Source: Clostridia bacterium (lineage in GTDB: Bacteria > Bacillota > Clostridia > Oscillospirales > CAG-272). Taken from it: a stretch of 64,000 nucleotides of DNA. The stretch covers positions 1 to 64,000 of the forward strand of contig JAFTUC010000033.1 of NCBI GenBank assembly GCA_017466445.1, written 5' to 3'. The notes under the pieces are model-generated. The model saw only the letters and a program-made list of their open reading frames with translations, searched no databases and was not told the origin of the DNA. Both the position numbers and the translations under genes were made by a program. Below are positions 1-7,999 of this stretch, piece after piece. How positions within the stretch are numbered: the stretch's first letter is position 1; every line of letters begins with the position of its first letter.

Positions 1-23
1 ATAATCTATAGCGAGGTTTAGTT

Positions 24-500
24 ATGAAGAAGTTTTTATTTCTTATGTTTACAATATTGATTTGTGTATGTTTGCTTTCAAGCTGTAATCATACTGTTTC
101 AAATAATGAAGAACCCAAACTGCAAGAGAACAACACAACCGAATCAACTCCTGATCATTCCGAAAGTACACAAATCTATTCCTCAATGATCTTCAACACA
201 GATAATATTAAACGTATCACTTTCTACTCTTATTACGGTCAGGGTAAGGGTAGCGATGTTACTGATAAGGATATGACGGAAATTATAAATTGGCTTGAAA
301 CCTTTGAGATTGATAGAGAAGCAGATGACTTAATTCCTCCCGGCACCAATACTAATTATATAGAAATTGAATATCTGGACGGAAAAGTGGTAAAAAAAGG
401 TTTGGATGTAATGGAAATTGATGGTAGTTCATATTATGTCAAATCCGCTCCAATGCCTGATTGTTTTTGGGAAATTATATCAAAAACAAAACTAAATTAA
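24..500 (+). CDS. Small predicted lipoprotein, function unknown
   Basis: 158 residues. The N-terminus is a lipoprotein signal: two Lys after Met, a hydrophobic stretch, then the lipobox LLSSC with the acceptor Cys at residue 21, so the mature protein should be lipid-anchored on the outer face of the membrane. A Ser/Thr/Glu-rich spacer (about residues 22-55) leads into a compact domain of about 100 residues that I do not recognise. The start has GAGG about 8 bases upstream. Its promoter and any operon partners lie outside the window. A strong hairpin terminator follows at 556-588, so it is the last gene of its transcript. That it is a lipoprotein is seen; the function is unknown. Confidence 0.8.
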   Translation: MKKFLFLMFTILICVCLLSSCNHTVSNNEEPKLQENNTTESTPDHSESTQIYSSMIFNTDNIKRITFYSYYGQGKGSDVTDKDMTEIINWLETFEIDREADDLIPPGTNTNYIEIEYLDGKVVKKGLDVMEIDGSSYYVKSAPMPDCFWEIISKTKLN

Positions 501-555
501 TATAACAAAAAAATAAACAAAAAACCAATTTGACAAATATATCACACAATAAACC

Positions 556-592
556 AAAAGCCACAGATCACTTTGATCTGTGGCTTTTTGTG
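556..592 (+). terminator. Intrinsic terminator, probably bidirectional
   Basis: 15-bp perfect stem with arms AAAAGCCACAGATCA (556-570) and TGATCTGTGGCTTTT (574-588) and a 3-base loop. T residues follow on the plus strand, and the A-rich flank gives a T tract on the minus strand. It ends the lipoprotein gene and could also serve the convergent AraC gene. Confidence 0.85.
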
Positions 593-661
593 TGCCCTGA
601 AAGCATAATTCCCTAAAACTGTCCTTTAGAGTGATGCTCTAATTCTCTGTCCTTTTTATAA

Positions 662-1543
662 TCATAAAAGCAGATGCTCCGCACGGTACTGCTCTGGTGT
701 CTGCCCCGTTAACCTTTTGAAATGCGACCAGAAGCTTACATAGTTTGAGTACCCGCACTCAGTAGCTATCTCACCAAGATTTTTACTTTTCTTTGTATCC
801 TTTGCGATGATTTCCTTTGCCGCGTTTATTCGATTCTTAGTAAGTATATCGTGAAATCCTTCGCCCATACGAACTAAAAGTATCCTTTGTACCTGTCGCT
901 CGGATAGATTTACACTTTTTGCCACCTCGCCGAGTGTAAGCGCTCCGCGACATCTTTTGTTTATTACGTTAAATATCCGTATGACCGTAAGATCGTCGTC
1001 AGACGGAGAAATACACGTTGTTCTTGAGGGGGTTATACTGTCACTGATCGATTGATTACTTCGTAAAAGATCGCAAATTTTAATGAACGCCAACGTAAAA
1101 TAAGCGTTTATCTTGCATATCTCCTCTTCACCGACAATAATTCCCCTGCTCTCGCTGATGGATAGAAATTCAGGTATCCTTTCTTTAAATATCTTAGCGC
1201 CTGCGAGAGATGAAAAGAGAAGATCATATTTTTCGTAAATATCGCTTGAGCTTTTCCTTTTTGTCATACGGATCTCAAAGCTGAGTCTTTGGCGGTTTTC
1301 CGATGTACTGTTAAAGGTGTGATATAGCTTTGGAGGTATCACTGCGATAGTATCCTTATAAAGCGTTATTTCTTTGCCCTCGCATCTGAAATTATACTCG
1401 CCTTCAACTATGTAATGCACTTCAAGATTCGGATGACAGTGCATAAGGGTTGCGGAATCTATGCCTTTCTCGGAAAATCCACCCTGCAGAACGATCTCGA
1501 TCTTTGCATCGCCTATAAAAAATTCACATTTTTGGACCATCAT
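662..1543 (-). CDS. AraC-family transcriptional regulator
   Basis: 293 residues. The N-terminal half is a cupin-like sensing domain (HCHPNLEVHYIVEGEY near residues 35-50). The C-terminal 100 residues carry two helix-turn-helix units of the AraC family: LTLGEVAKSVNLSERQVQRIL, and then LGEIATECGYSNYVSFWSHF followed by the family signature FKRLTGQTPEQYR. The start is the first of two adjacent ATGs, with GGAGG 10 bases upstream. It is divergent from the sialidase-like gene across a 202-base intergenic region with facing promoters, so it most likely controls that gene and the aldolase behind it in response to a sugar acid or related ligand (inference). Confidence 0.9.
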   Translation of the reverse strand: MMVQKCEFFIGDAKIEIVLQGGFSEKGIDSATLMHCHPNLEVHYIVEGEYNFRCEGKEITLYKDTIAVIPPKLYHTFNSTSENRQRLSFEIRMTKRKSSSDIYEKYDLLFSSLAGAKIFKERIPEFLSISESRGIIVGEEEICKINAYFTLAFIKICDLLRSNQSISDSITPSRTTCISPSDDDLTVIRIFNVINKRCRGALTLGEVAKSVNLSERQVQRILLVRMGEGFHDILTKNRINAAKEIIAKDTKKSKNLGEIATECGYSNYVSFWSHFKRLTGQTPEQYRAEHLLL

Positions 1544-1577
1544 ATTTATATGTCCTCCGAGCGGTTATGTTAAATTA

Positions 1578-1606
1578 ACTATAACACATAAAATGTTTAA
1601 AATCAA
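1578..1606 (-). promoter_or_regulatory. Promoter of the AraC-family gene
   Basis: On the minus strand TTGATT (1601-1606), 17-base spacer, TATAGT (1578-1583). A short inverted repeat GTTAA-A-TTAAC sits just downstream of the -10 and could be a binding site. Confidence 0.6.
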
Positions 1607-1661
1607 CACTCTTTTATTAAGAAATACGACATCATTAAAAAAATTTCGTCGCAAGCATATA

Positions 1662-1690
1662 TTGACTTATTGCTTTTTAATCATTATAAT
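1662..1690 (+). promoter_or_regulatory. Promoter of the sialidase/aldolase pair
   Basis: TTGACT (1662-1667), 17-base spacer, TATAAT (1685-1690). It lies 55 bases upstream of the start codon of the sialidase-like gene. Confidence 0.7.
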
Positions 1691-1745
1691 AAGGGTGAAA
1701 ATAAAGTACCTTTAATAGGTATCTGTCTTCGGAAAGGAAAATATC

Positions 1746-2810
1746 ATGAAGATAAACATTGTAGACAAGGCAAGAACTATCTGCTCGAATCCCAATGGAA
1801 TTCATAACTATTTCGGATGGCCGAGCGTAACAAAGCTTCAGGACGGATCGCTTATGATGATAGCAAGCGGATTCCGAATTGCTCACATCTGTCCCTTCGG
1901 AAAGGTAATAGTTTGCCGTAGTTATGACGAGGGTAAAACGTGGACTGCTCCCGAGGTGGTCATCGATACTCCGCTTGATGACCGTGACGGTGGAGTAATG
2001 ACTTTCGGAGAAAAGGGAGTCATGATAACCTCCTTCAATAATCCCCCGAGCTTTCAGCGCAAGGAATGTCAGGGAAACGTTGCGTACGGAAATGCCTATC
2101 TCGACGAGGTCGAAAAGAGAGGCGGATGGGAAAAGTACCTCGGCTCCATGATCGCGATCAGTAATGACGGAGGAAAGACCTTCGGAGATCCTATCACCGT
2201 TCCGATCACATCTCCGCACGGTCCCTGCGAGTTAAACGACGGTACAATCTTCTACGTAGGCAGACTCTTTGACGACGTAAATTCGGATAGACATATTGAA
2301 TGCCACACAGTCACTCCCGACGGAAAAACCGAGATGCGTTCGAGAATAGATGATATCTCACCCGAGCTCCTCTCGTGTGAGCCTCACGCTATTCAGCTTC
2401 CAAGCGGAAGGATCGTGGTCCATATAAGAGTTCAGGATAATACCGGAAAAATATTTACGATCTACCAGAGTATTTCCGACGACAACGGATATACCTTCAG
2501 TAAGCCGGTACAGCTTCTTTCGGACAACGGCGGATCTCCCGCGCATCTTCTTTATCATTCAAGCGGAATGCTCGTTTCCGTATACGGACATCGCAAGCCT
2601 CCGTTCGGAGTAAAGGCTATGTTCAGTAAGGACAACGGTGAGACGTGGGATATAGACAATATTCTTATTGATGACGGATATTCTCCCGATCTCGGATATC
2701 CTGCATCGGTTGAGCTCGAAAACGGTGATATACTTACTGTACTTTATGCAAAAGAATCATCCGGCGGAGCATCTGTTATCAGACAGGTAATTTGGAATTT
2801 TGAAGAATAA
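1746..2810 (+). CDS. Sialidase-family (BNR repeat) protein, apparently cytosolic
   Basis: 354 residues. Four Asp-box motifs of the sialidase beta-propeller are visible: SYDEGKTW (about residue 59), SNDGGKTF (about 140), SDDNGYTF (about 245) and SKDNGETW (about 294). An FRI sequence near residue 40 resembles the FRIP arginine motif of exo-sialidases but continues AHICP rather than PAL. There is no signal peptide or anchor, so it should act inside the cell on imported oligosaccharides. It is followed 18 bases later by a NanA/DapA-type aldolase, which fits release of a sialic or other 2-keto sugar acid and its cleavage. The exact substrate is not certain: BNR propellers in this family include non-sialidase glycosidases. 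Confidence 0.75.
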   Translation: MKINIVDKARTICSNPNGIHNYFGWPSVTKLQDGSLMMIASGFRIAHICPFGKVIVCRSYDEGKTWTAPEVVIDTPLDDRDGGVMTFGEKGVMITSFNNPPSFQRKECQGNVAYGNAYLDEVEKRGGWEKYLGSMIAISNDGGKTFGDPITVPITSPHGPCELNDGTIFYVGRLFDDVNSDRHIECHTVTPDGKTEMRSRIDDISPELLSCEPHAIQLPSGRIVVHIRVQDNTGKIFTIYQSISDDNGYTFSKPVQLLSDNGGSPAHLLYHSSGMLVSVYGHRKPPFGVKAMFSKDNGETWDIDNILIDDGYSPDLGYPASVELENGDILTVLYAKESSGGASVIRQVIWNFEE

Positions 2811-2828
2811 TAGGTTTGGAAGACAAAA

Positions 2829-3716
2829 ATGAACAAACAGATAAAGGGCGTAATGCCCGCACTCGTTACACCTCTTAATTCAGACGGTATCACTGTCAAT
2901 GTTTCGGCACTCCGTAAGCTTATAGGATATCATAAATCTCTCGGAGCAGACGGCTTCTATATTGCCGGTGCTACCGGTGAGGGACTCGTTCTTTCGATGG
3001 ATGCCAGAAAAACTCTTATCGATCAGGCTATATGTGAGGTCGGTGATGATCGGCTTAAAATAGTTCACGTAGCTGATATGAACTTTGAGAATACTAAATA
3101 TCTTGCGAAGTATGCCGAAGCGGCAGGAGCGGACGTTATCTCGGCTATTCCTCCGATATATTTCGGATACGATCAGGAGGATATCTATAACTATTATAAG
3201 GAGATCGCATCGCAGGTAAAGATACCTCTTATGCTTTACTATACTCCCGCGGCAAATACGACGCTTGATACAAATCTCTTTCTCCGTCTGCTTGAGTTTG
3301 ACAATGTAACGTCTGTCAAGTGGACTATGAAGGATTATTATAAGCTTATCGAGCTTATAACGGCATCCGAAAACAGAATGACTGTTATAAACGGTCCCGA
3401 TGAGATGCTTCTTTGCGGTCTCTCCGCAGGATGCGCAGGCGGTATCGGGACCACCTATAACGTAATGCTTCCCCTTTACAAAAAGATCTACGAGCTCTAT
3501 CAGGCAGGAGATATGATGGGTGCGCTTGAGGTGCAGAAGCAGGCCGATAAGGTCGTCGGTGTCCTTATAAAGTATCAAGGAATACAAGCCACCAAGGTCG
3601 TACTCGAGGCTATGGGCTTTGAGGTAGGAAACGCAACCTTCCCGATGAAGGCGTATACTCCCGAGCAAAAGAAACAGATATTCAAAGAGGTTCTTGCGGC
3701 AGGCTTCACCTATTAA
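2829..3716 (+). CDS. DapA/NanA-family aldolase, probable N-acetylneuraminate lyase
   Basis: 295 residues, a full-length class I aldolase of the dihydrodipicolinate synthase/N-acetylneuraminate lyase family (TIM barrel). Visible are the carboxylate-binding loop GATGEG (about residues 47-52), the catalytic Tyr in YYTPAA (about 137) and the Schiff-base Lys in SVKWTMKD (about 164). These match the Tyr137/Lys165 spacing known for NanA. The family cleaves or forms 2-keto acids with pyruvate; NanA gives ManNAc plus pyruvate. Pairing with a sialidase-like gene favours NanA over DapA, but substrate choice cannot be read from sequence alone. It lies in the same transcript as the upstream gene. Confidence 0.85.
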   Translation: MNKQIKGVMPALVTPLNSDGITVNVSALRKLIGYHKSLGADGFYIAGATGEGLVLSMDARKTLIDQAICEVGDDRLKIVHVADMNFENTKYLAKYAEAAGADVISAIPPIYFGYDQEDIYNYYKEIASQVKIPLMLYYTPAANTTLDTNLFLRLLEFDNVTSVKWTMKDYYKLIELITASENRMTVINGPDEMLLCGLSAGCAGGIGTTYNVMLPLYKKIYELYQAGDMMGALEVQKQADKVVGVLIKYQGIQATKVVLEAMGFEVGNATFPMKAYTPEQKKQIFKEVLAAGFTY

Positions 3717-3721
3717 AAAGC

Positions 3722-3760
3722 AAAGACAGAGAAGGGTATATCTTCTCTGTCTTTTTTGTT
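3722..3760 (+). terminator. Bidirectional intrinsic terminator
   Basis: 13-bp stem, AAAGACAGAGAAG (3722-3734) with CTTCTCTGTCTTT (3742-3754), followed by a T tract. It separates the aldolase gene from the convergent ior operon. Confidence 0.85.
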
Positions 3761-3988
3761 TTAGTGATGATAATCACGCATTGTATTTGTGAATTTGCTG
3801 TATTTCAGCATATATTTGTGGTAGGTCTTCTCATCGATCTTTCTCTCCGAGAAAAGCTCCTGCGTGCGTTTGCCGAGTTTTTTTCTTGACTCGTGGGCGG
3901 GATCCTTGTAATTATTCATAAGATACTGCTCGACATCGTTAACGATAGAGTCAAGCTCCTTCACCGCTTTTGATCTGAAGAAAAGCAT
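3761..3988 (-). CDS. Small hypothetical protein, third gene of the ior operon
   Basis: 75 residues, charged and mostly helical (LDSIVNDVEQYLMNNY, then a Lys/Arg-rich middle and RKIDEKTYHKYMLKY). No signal, membrane segment or metal motif is visible and I do not recognise a family. It starts 12 bases after iorB and ends at the shared terminator, so it is co-transcribed with iorAB. A role tied to the oxidoreductase is possible but unsupported. Confidence 0.6.
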   Translation of the reverse strand: MLFFRSKAVKELDSIVNDVEQYLMNNYKDPAHESRKKLGKRTQELFSERKIDEKTYHKYMLKYSKFTNTMRDYHH

Positions 3989-4000
3989 ATCTTACACGCT

Positions 4001-4582
4001 TTAAGCGTTGTATCCGAGTGCAAAAGCCTTCTTGTTCATCTCAACGAACTTGGGAGCCACCGTGTTTTCGATCGCGGCGATCCATTTTTCGTAGGGAATG
4101 TCAAAATACTTTGCAAGTCGTCCCATAAGAACGATGTTTACAGCCTTCGAGGAGCCTGCCTCTGTAGCAAGTGCAAGAGCGTCGATCGAATCGGGAACGA
4201 TTCCGAGAGAAGCAAGAGTATCAAGCGCACCGTGCGGATATTCGGCAGCTCCGGTAATAACGGGCATCGGATCTATCTCTTGAGTGTTTACGATGATCTT
4301 TCCGCCTTTCTTAAGATATGCCGCCCATCTTACTGCCTCGATCTTTTCAAAGGATACTATGAAATCCGCTTCGTTTTCGCATATGATGGGAGAATATACC
4401 TTGTCTCCGAACTTGACGTATGTGATGACACTTCCGCCGCGCTGGCTCATTCCGTGAACCTCGGATACCTTTACGTCGTATCCCTCGTCTACAAGAAGGC
4501 GACCCAAAAGCTTACTTGCGAGAAGCGATCCCTGACCGCCTACACCTGAAATTATAACGTTTGTTGTTTTCATAATAATCAA
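4001..4582 (-). CDS. iorB: Indolepyruvate:ferredoxin oxidoreductase, beta subunit
   Basis: 193 residues, the usual length for IorB. It carries the pyruvate-ferredoxin-oxidoreductase gamma-type fold, starting with NVIISGVGGQGSLLASKLLG, and the family segment VSEVHGMSQRGGSVITYVKFG (about residues 40-60). With IorA it oxidatively decarboxylates aryl pyruvates from transamination of aromatic amino acids, giving aryl-acetyl-CoA and reduced ferredoxin. The gene follows iorA by 24 bases on the same strand. The enzyme is cytosolic and oxygen-sensitive, which fits an anaerobe. Confidence 0.93.
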   Translation of the reverse strand: MIIMKTTNVIISGVGGQGSLLASKLLGRLLVDEGYDVKVSEVHGMSQRGGSVITYVKFGDKVYSPIICENEADFIVSFEKIEAVRWAAYLKKGGKIIVNTQEIDPMPVITGAAEYPHGALDTLASLGIVPDSIDALALATEAGSSKAVNIVLMGRLAKYFDIPYEKWIAAIENTVAPKFVEMNKKAFALGYNA

Positions 4583-4605
4583 ATCCTCTCTTTTTAGTAA
4601 GCTTA

Positions 4606-6321
4606 TCAGTTGATAGCATCAAACGCGCAAAGCTGAGCGCAAACTCCGCATCCTACGCACAGAGTGTTATCGATAACGGCCTTACCGTTCTTCATGCTGA
4701 TTGCGGGGCATCCGAGTCTCATGCAGCTCTTACAGGATCTGCACTTGTTAGGATCGACCTTGAGCGACTCTTTGGTCTTAACGTACTTGAGCAGCACACA
4801 GGGACGTCTCGAAATTATTACCGAAGGCTCGTTTGCGGCAAGCTCTTCCTTTATGGCAATATCGCACGCCTTAAGATCGTACGGATCTACAACACGTACT
4901 CTGTTTATTCCGACAGAACGGCAAAGGGTCTCAAGATCGATCTTGCTTGCGGGATCTCCCTTGATATTATATCCTGTGGTGGGGTTCTGCTGATGACCTG
5001 TCATACCGGTTATAGAGTTGTCAAGTATTATTACGGTCGAATTTGAGCCGTTGTAAGCGATATTGATAAGTCCGGTGATTCCCGAGTGTATAAATGTAGA
5101 ATCGCCGATCACAGCCACGCATTTTCCGTCAAATCCCGCTTTGTTGAAGCCGTGAAGTCCCGAAACCGATGCTCCCATGCAAAGAGTGGAATCAAGCGCG
5201 TTAAGCGGAGCCTGAGCGCCGAGTGTGTAGCAACCGATGTCTCCAAGGACTGTGACCTTGTTCTTAGCCAGTGTGTAAAACATGCCTCTGTGAGGACATC
5301 CGGCACACATTACGGGAGGACGTACGGGAACTGCGGGTATATCAGCGTTGACGCTTTCGATATTTTCACCGAGTGCCTTTGCGATAACAGTTTGCGAAAA
5401 TTCTCCGATAAGAGAGAAGAGAGATTTGCCCTCTACAGCGAGTCCGAGGCATTTGCAGAATTCCTCAATGACGGGATCGAGCTCTTCGATAACGATAAGT
5501 CGGTCTACCTTGGAAGCGAAATCGCTTATCATCTTGGGAGGGAGGGGATTTACCATTCCGAGCTTGAGGATGCAGTATTTGTCTCCGAGCGCTTCCTTTA
5601 CGTACTGATAGCAGCTTCCGGAGGTTATAATGCCTATGGACGTATCTCCGTAATCTACCGTATTAAGCGGAGATGTCTCGGCGTAATTTGCGAGCTTTTT
5701 AGTGCGCTCTTCAACGTAAGGATGACGGAGCTTTGCGTAAGCAGGCATCATTATGTACTTCTGAGGCTGCTTTTTATACTCGGGGATCTCGTGAACGTTT
5801 CTTTCGGAAAGCTCGGTTATGCTCTGCGAATGCGCGATCCTTGTGCACATTCTGAGCATTACGGGAGTATCAAAGCTTTCCGAAATGTCGAACGCAAGCT
5901 TCGCAAATTCCTTAGCCTCGGACGAATCCGCCGGCTCGAGCATGGGGACCTTGGATGCGATCGCATATCTTCTCGAGTCCTGCTCGTTCTGTGAAGAGTG
6001 CATTCCCGGGTCATCGGCTACGCAAATAACGAGACCTCCGGTAACACCGGTGTAAGAAAGAGTAAACAGGGGGTCTGCCGCAACGTTCATGCCTACGTGC
6101 TTCATAGCACACGCAGAGCGAGCTCCCGCAAGGGAAGCGCCGAACGCAGTCTCAAGAGCGACCTTTTCATTGGGTGCCCATTCACAGTATATCTCATCGT
6201 ATTTTGCGGCAAATTCGGTGATCTCGGTGGAGGGAGTTCCGGGATAGCTTGAGATTACCGAGCATCCGGCTTCCCAAAGTCCTCTTGCGAGCGCTTCGTT
6301 TCCAATTAGTAATTTCTTCAT
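4606..6321 (-). CDS. iorA: Indolepyruvate:ferredoxin oxidoreductase, alpha subunit
   Basis: 571 residues. The N-terminal pyrimidine-binding domain starts with GNEALARGLWEAGCSVISSYPGTPSTE; the thiamine-diphosphate domain carries GDIGCYTLGAQAPL (about 360) and GDSTFIHSGITGL. The C-terminus is a ferredoxin-like domain with two Cys clusters, CRSCKSCMRLGCP and CVGCGVCAQLC, for two iron-sulfur clusters. It is the large subunit of the aromatic 2-keto-acid oxidoreductase. No clear Shine-Dalgarno sequence precedes the ATG, only an A/G-rich stretch. It is the first gene of the operon iorA-iorB-small ORF and is divergent from an amidohydrolase gene. Confidence 0.95.
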   Translation of the reverse strand: MKKLLIGNEALARGLWEAGCSVISSYPGTPSTEITEFAAKYDEIYCEWAPNEKVALETAFGASLAGARSACAMKHVGMNVAADPLFTLSYTGVTGGLVICVADDPGMHSSQNEQDSRRYAIASKVPMLEPADSSEAKEFAKLAFDISESFDTPVMLRMCTRIAHSQSITELSERNVHEIPEYKKQPQKYIMMPAYAKLRHPYVEERTKKLANYAETSPLNTVDYGDTSIGIITSGSCYQYVKEALGDKYCILKLGMVNPLPPKMISDFASKVDRLIVIEELDPVIEEFCKCLGLAVEGKSLFSLIGEFSQTVIAKALGENIESVNADIPAVPVRPPVMCAGCPHRGMFYTLAKNKVTVLGDIGCYTLGAQAPLNALDSTLCMGASVSGLHGFNKAGFDGKCVAVIGDSTFIHSGITGLINIAYNGSNSTVIILDNSITGMTGHQQNPTTGYNIKGDPASKIDLETLCRSVGINRVRVVDPYDLKACDIAIKEELAANEPSVIISRRPCVLLKYVKTKESLKVDPNKCRSCKSCMRLGCPAISMKNGKAVIDNTLCVGCGVCAQLCAFDAIN

Positions 6322-6402
6322 TTCTTTTGTCGGAATATAATTCCATTCCTTTCCGCCCGTAGGCTTTTGATTTAATATTTTAAATTATGAAAGCAAATTG
6401 TA

Positions 6403-6431
6403 TTGACAAAAAGCTCATTAGTTGATATAAT
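6403..6431 (+). promoter_or_regulatory. Promoter of the amidohydrolase gene
   Basis: TTGACA (6403-6408), 17-base spacer, TATAAT (6426-6431). Confidence 0.75.
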
Positions 6432-6465
6432 TGATACAGTTACCTAAGAAAAGCGGCGATAAATA

Positions 6466-7281
6466 GTGATAATAGATTTTCATACTCATATATTTCCCGA
6501 TAAAATGGCGGAGGCGACCGTAAAAATGCTTGCCGAAAAGGCAGGATTTCCAAATCATCTCGACGCAAAAGCCTCGTCTCTTATCGATTCCATGGATAAA
6601 AGCGGTATCGACAGATCTGTGATCCTGCCCGCCCTCACAGCACCGAGACAGTTCGATTCGGTCAACAGATTTACCCGTGAGATCGCATCTCGGAGCGAGG
6701 GAAGACTGATACCGTTCGGTGGAATACATCCGGACTGTGAAGCTCTCGAAGAAAAGATAGAATTTCTTTCCAAAAACGGATTTTACGGCATAAAGCTTCA
6801 TCCCGACTATCAGCAGACCTTTATCGATGATGAAAAATATATAAAAGTAATAACGCTTGCAATAAAAAACGGACTTGCGGTGACGATTCATGCGGGACTC
6901 GACGTCGGTATGCCCGATCCTGTCCACTGTCCTCCCGTCAGAGCAGCAAGGATGCTCGATAGGGTACTTTCCAGTACAATCGGATACGATCCGAGGATAA
7001 TTCTTGCTCATATGGGCGGCTACGCTATGTCACGTGAGGTTATCGAATATCTTTGCTCTTACGACGTATACTTTGATACCGGATTTACTTTGTTTGAAAA
7101 GGATCTTGATAATACCCTTGAAATAATACGTACGCACGGGGCAAGTAAGATACTCTTTGCAAGTGATTCTCCATGGGCTCCGCAGGACGCGTATCTCAAA
7201 GCGTTTAAAAGGCTTCCACTGTCTGACGCGGACAAAGCTATGATCCTCGGTCTGAATGCTGAAAGAATACTCGGTCTGTAA
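6466..7281 (+). CDS. Amidohydrolase-family metal-dependent hydrolase
   Basis: 271 residues with a GTG start (VIIDFHTHIFPD). It has the landmarks of the amidohydrolase TIM barrel: the metal-binding HxH at residues 6-8, GIKLHPDYQ (about 108), the mid-barrel His in VTIHAGLDVG (about 144), ILAHMGG (about 185) and the late Asp in FASDSPW (about 228). The group includes 2-amino-3-carboxymuconate semialdehyde decarboxylase-like and TatD-like enzymes. Many anaerobes carry such genes with unknown substrates. It sits alone between its own promoter and the YerC-like gene 115 bases downstream. Substrate unknown. Confidence 0.8.
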   Translation: MIIDFHTHIFPDKMAEATVKMLAEKAGFPNHLDAKASSLIDSMDKSGIDRSVILPALTAPRQFDSVNRFTREIASRSEGRLIPFGGIHPDCEALEEKIEFLSKNGFYGIKLHPDYQQTFIDDEKYIKVITLAIKNGLAVTIHAGLDVGMPDPVHCPPVRAARMLDRVLSSTIGYDPRIILAHMGGYAMSREVIEYLCSYDVYFDTGFTLFEKDLDNTLEIIRTHGASKILFASDSPWAPQDAYLKAFKRLPLSDADKAMILGLNAERILGL

Positions 7282-7396
7282 TTTACCGCATAAAATTATT
7301 ATAACAGAAAATTGCGATAATTTCAATACTTTTACAGCAAAAACAAAAGGTATTTTGTTGAATAAAAGTAAATAAATTAAAGGTAGGTCAAAAACT

Positions 7397-7708
7397 ATGC
7401 TTACACGCAGTAAAAAAAGAGACGCATCCATACTTTTCAGTACACTTGCAAAGCTTAAAACCGAAGAGGAATTCCGTATGTTCTTTGAAGATCTGTGCAC
7501 TCCGAAAGAAATAAATCAGATGACTCAGAGACTCGAAAGTGCGCTCCTTCTTCTTGACGGAAAGACCTATTCACATATAATCGAGGAGACAGAGATCTCA
7601 TCTGCTACGCTCAGCCGTATTTCCAGATGTATTCAGGACGGAAGCGGCGGATATAATAAGCTTCTTGCCGATATGAAAAGCAAGGAAGAGGAAAAAAATA
7701 ATAACTGA
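7397..7708 (+). CDS. YerC/YecD-type TrpR-superfamily DNA-binding protein
   Basis: 103 residues. The protein has the helical TrpR-like layout: an N-terminal helix pair, then FFEDLCTPKEINQMTQRLESALLLLDGKTYSHIIEETEISSATLSRISRCI, where the last 25 residues are the helix-turn-helix. This is the Firmicutes YerC/YecD family, whose target and ligand are poorly known. The start follows AGGTAGG by 10 bases. It is transcribed after the amidohydrolase and before a terminator. DNA binding is inferred from the family. Confidence 0.85.
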   Translation: MLTRSKKRDASILFSTLAKLKTEEEFRMFFEDLCTPKEINQMTQRLESALLLLDGKTYSHIIEETEISSATLSRISRCIQDGSGGYNKLLADMKSKEEEKNNN

Positions 7709-7714
7709 ATTCAT

Positions 7715-7763
7715 CACGGGACGGACCGTTTGATCTGTCCCGTGTGACAAATATTTATTTTTT
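7715..7763 (+). terminator. Intrinsic terminator after the YerC-like gene
   Basis: Hairpin with outer arms CACGGGAC (7715-7722) and GTCCCGTG (7737-7744). The run of T residues comes about ten bases later, at 7756-7764, so the terminator is less compact than its neighbours. Confidence 0.6.
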
Positions 7764-7766
7764 TGA

Positions 7767-7795
7767 TTGACAAAATCTTATTTTTGTGATAATAT
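7767..7795 (+). promoter_or_regulatory. Promoter of tRNA-Arg(CCG)
   Basis: TTGACA (7767-7772), 17-base spacer, TAATAT (7790-7795), 17 bases before the mature tRNA 5' end. Confidence 0.7.
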
Positions 7796-7812
7796 CGTGA
7801 TATCGAATATTT

Positions 7813-7886
7813 CTGCTCGTAGCGTAGCTGGATAACGCACAAGACTCCGACTCTTGAGACCGCAGGTTCGAATCCTGTCGAGCAGG
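7813..7886 (+). tRNA. tRNA-Arg (anticodon CCG)
   Basis: A full cloverleaf can be folded. The acceptor CTGCTCG pairs with CGAGCAG; the anticodon stem CAAGA/TCTTG closes the loop CTCCGAC with anticodon CCG at 7847-7849; the T arm is GCAGG-TTCGAAT-CCTGT. The discriminator base is G and CCA is not encoded. It reads CGG codons. A terminator follows directly. Confidence 0.9.
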
Positions 7887-7890
7887 TAAA

Positions 7891-7926
7891 AAATGCAATA
7901 CGGCATTGCCGTATTGCATTTTTTTA
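7891..7926 (+). terminator. Terminator of tRNA-Arg
   Basis: Near-perfect stem of AAATGCAATACGGCA and TGCCGTATTGCATTT (7891-7921) followed by T residues. A second, weaker hairpin with arms ATATCCTC/GAGGATAT and a GAAA tetraloop (7953-7972), then a T tract at 7977-7983, lies 30 bases downstream and may be a back-up. Confidence 0.85.
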
Positions 7927-7999
7927 ATCCGCACGAAAAACAAGAACCTGGCATATCCTCGAAAGAGGATATCGAGTGTTTTTTCTATATAAGAAATGA

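Noticed and set aside
5086..5994. 302-codon plus-strand frame opposite iorA
   Set aside because: Antisense to a well-conserved enzyme; no start signal.
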